This document shows, one piece after another, positions 6,420 through 7,137 of a stretch of 7,137 bases of DNA; within the stretch, counting starts at the first letter, position 1, and each line of letters begins with the position of its first letter. The notes under the pieces were generated by a model. It saw nothing but the letters and a program-made list of their open reading frames with translations. It did no database searches and was not told the origin of the DNA. The position numbers and the translations under genes are program-made. The DNA is from Paludibacter sp. (GTDB taxonomy: Bacteria > Bacteroidota > Bacteroidia > Bacteroidales > Paludibacteraceae). The stretch spans positions 1 through 7,137 of the forward strand of contig JAQTOL010000161.1 of assembly GCA_028748945.1 (NCBI GenBank), in the 5' to 3' direction.

Positions 6420-7137
6420 ATGAAAATCAATACCCAAATCAGATACTTTCTGTTTATATTTTGTATAATATTTCCAGAACTCTTATCCGCGCAGAGTAAT
6501 AAGATTATTATTTCGGAATTTATGGCAGTAAATTCCAATAATATCACGGATGAAGATGGCGATCATTCCGATTGGCTGGAAATATATAATAATTCCGACA
6601 GTATCATTAACCTTGGCGGTTGGTATCTGACTGATAAAGCTGAGAATCTGAAAGAATGGCAATTCCCGTCCATTACGATTGCAAAAGGAGCTTACAGGAT
6701 TATTTTTGCCTCCGATAAAAACCGTACCGATCCCACAAAACCGCTTCATACCAATTTTAAGCTTTCCGGTTCTGGCGAATTTCTGGCAATTTCTGAACCT
6801 GACACAACTATTTCATTTTCATACAGTCCACTATTCCCCGCACAACGCCAGGATGTTTCATACGGCATCTATCAGGGACAACAAGTTTTTTTTACAACCG
6901 CGACACCCGGTGTTGAAAATGTATTCGGCAGTCTGCCGTTTGCACCTAATTTCAGTGTGACCCGTGGCTTCTTCAAAACGGCTTTTGATGTCATGTTGAC
7001 TTTACCGGGTGGTGACGGTCAGATTTATTATACAATTAACGGATCACGACCCACAAAAACATCTGGGACACTTTATACAACCCCGATTCATATTACCACC
7101 ACTACGCCCTTGAGTGCAATCACCGTTAATTCATCCG
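6420..7137 (+). CDS. Secreted lamin-tail-domain protein with chitobiase C-terminal-like domain (3' end outside window)
   Basis: The frame is open from the ATG at 6420 to the window end, giving the first 239 residues. Residues 1-24 are a signal peptide (MKINTQIRYF, hydrophobic core, LLSA|Q). Residues 28-150 are a lamin-tail domain (LTD, PF00932), seen in ISEFMAVNSN, DEDGDHSDWLEIYNNS, LGGWYLTD, EWQFP and HTNFKLSGSGEFLAIS. After an FTTATPGVEN linker, residues 175-239 match the chitobiase/beta-hexosaminidase C-terminal domain (PF13290): RGFFKTAFDVMLT, then IYYTINGSRPT and GTLYTTPIHITTTT. In Bacteroidota, Planctomycetota and Verrucomicrobiota this domain order is commonly followed by a CotH-kinase domain and further surface modules, so a large cell-surface protein is expected, but that part is not visible. 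It has its own promoter and is probably not in the upstream operon. The domain calls are firm; the function is unknown. Confidence 0.87.
   Translation, partial: MKINTQIRYFLFIFCIIFPELLSAQSNKIIISEFMAVNSNNITDEDGDHSDWLEIYNNSDSIINLGGWYLTDKAENLKEWQFPSITIAKGAYRIIFASDKNRTDPTKPLHTNFKLSGSGEFLAISEPDTTISFSYSPLFPAQRQDVSYGIYQGQQVFFTTATPGVENVFGSLPFAPNFSVTRGFFKTAFDVMLTLPGGDGQIYYTINGSRPTKTSGTLYTTPIHITTTTPLSAITVNSS

Noticed and set aside
6679..6960. Plus-strand open frame of 93 codons
   Set aside because: It overlaps the lamin-tail/chitobiase reading frame in another phase; the latter has clear domain matches and a signal peptide, while this one has none.

Overview
The window looks like part of a polysaccharide-degradation locus of a member of the Bacteroidota. 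Four things point there: a FISUMP-domain protein, a very large secreted multidomain glycoside hydrolase, Sec signal peptides that all appear to be cut just before a glutamine, and an intergenic promoter matching the Bacteroidota -33/-7 type (TTG ... TAnnTTTG). A-rich leaders without clear Shine-Dalgarno sequences fit as well. Genus cannot be told from the sequence; an environmental, plant- or algal-polysaccharide degrader is an inference.

Layout, all on the + strand: (1) 3-1364, the C-terminal part of a large protein whose start lies outside the window. It shows the end of a probable catalytic domain, a long helical region and a terminal beta-sandwich, as in carbohydrate-active enzymes, but its family is not resolved. 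(2) 1421-2122, a small secreted FISUMP-domain protein. (3) 2154-6308, a 1384-residue exported enzyme. It joins an N-terminal five-bladed beta-propeller (GH43/GH32/GH130-like) to a complete GH2 module with both catalytic glutamates, then a DUF4982-like Ig domain, a malectin domain and a terminal beta-rich module. (4) 6420-7137, the N-terminal 239 residues of a secreted lamin-tail-domain protein with a chitobiase/hexosaminidase C-terminal-like domain; it runs off the window and is probably a CotH-kinase-type surface protein.

Genes 1-3 are separated by only 55 and 31 bases with no convincing promoter between them, so they are probably co-transcribed. Gene 4 follows a 111-base gap that carries a good promoter and probably starts its own transcript. 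The first and third genes plausibly act on the same glycan in the periplasm or at the cell surface. The roles of the FISUMP and lamin-tail proteins are unknown; adhesion, glycan binding or surface display are possibilities. No SusC/SusD pair, sensor/regulator, sulfatase, RNA gene, mobile element or CRISPR array is visible. No gene-free stretch exceeds 111 bases.
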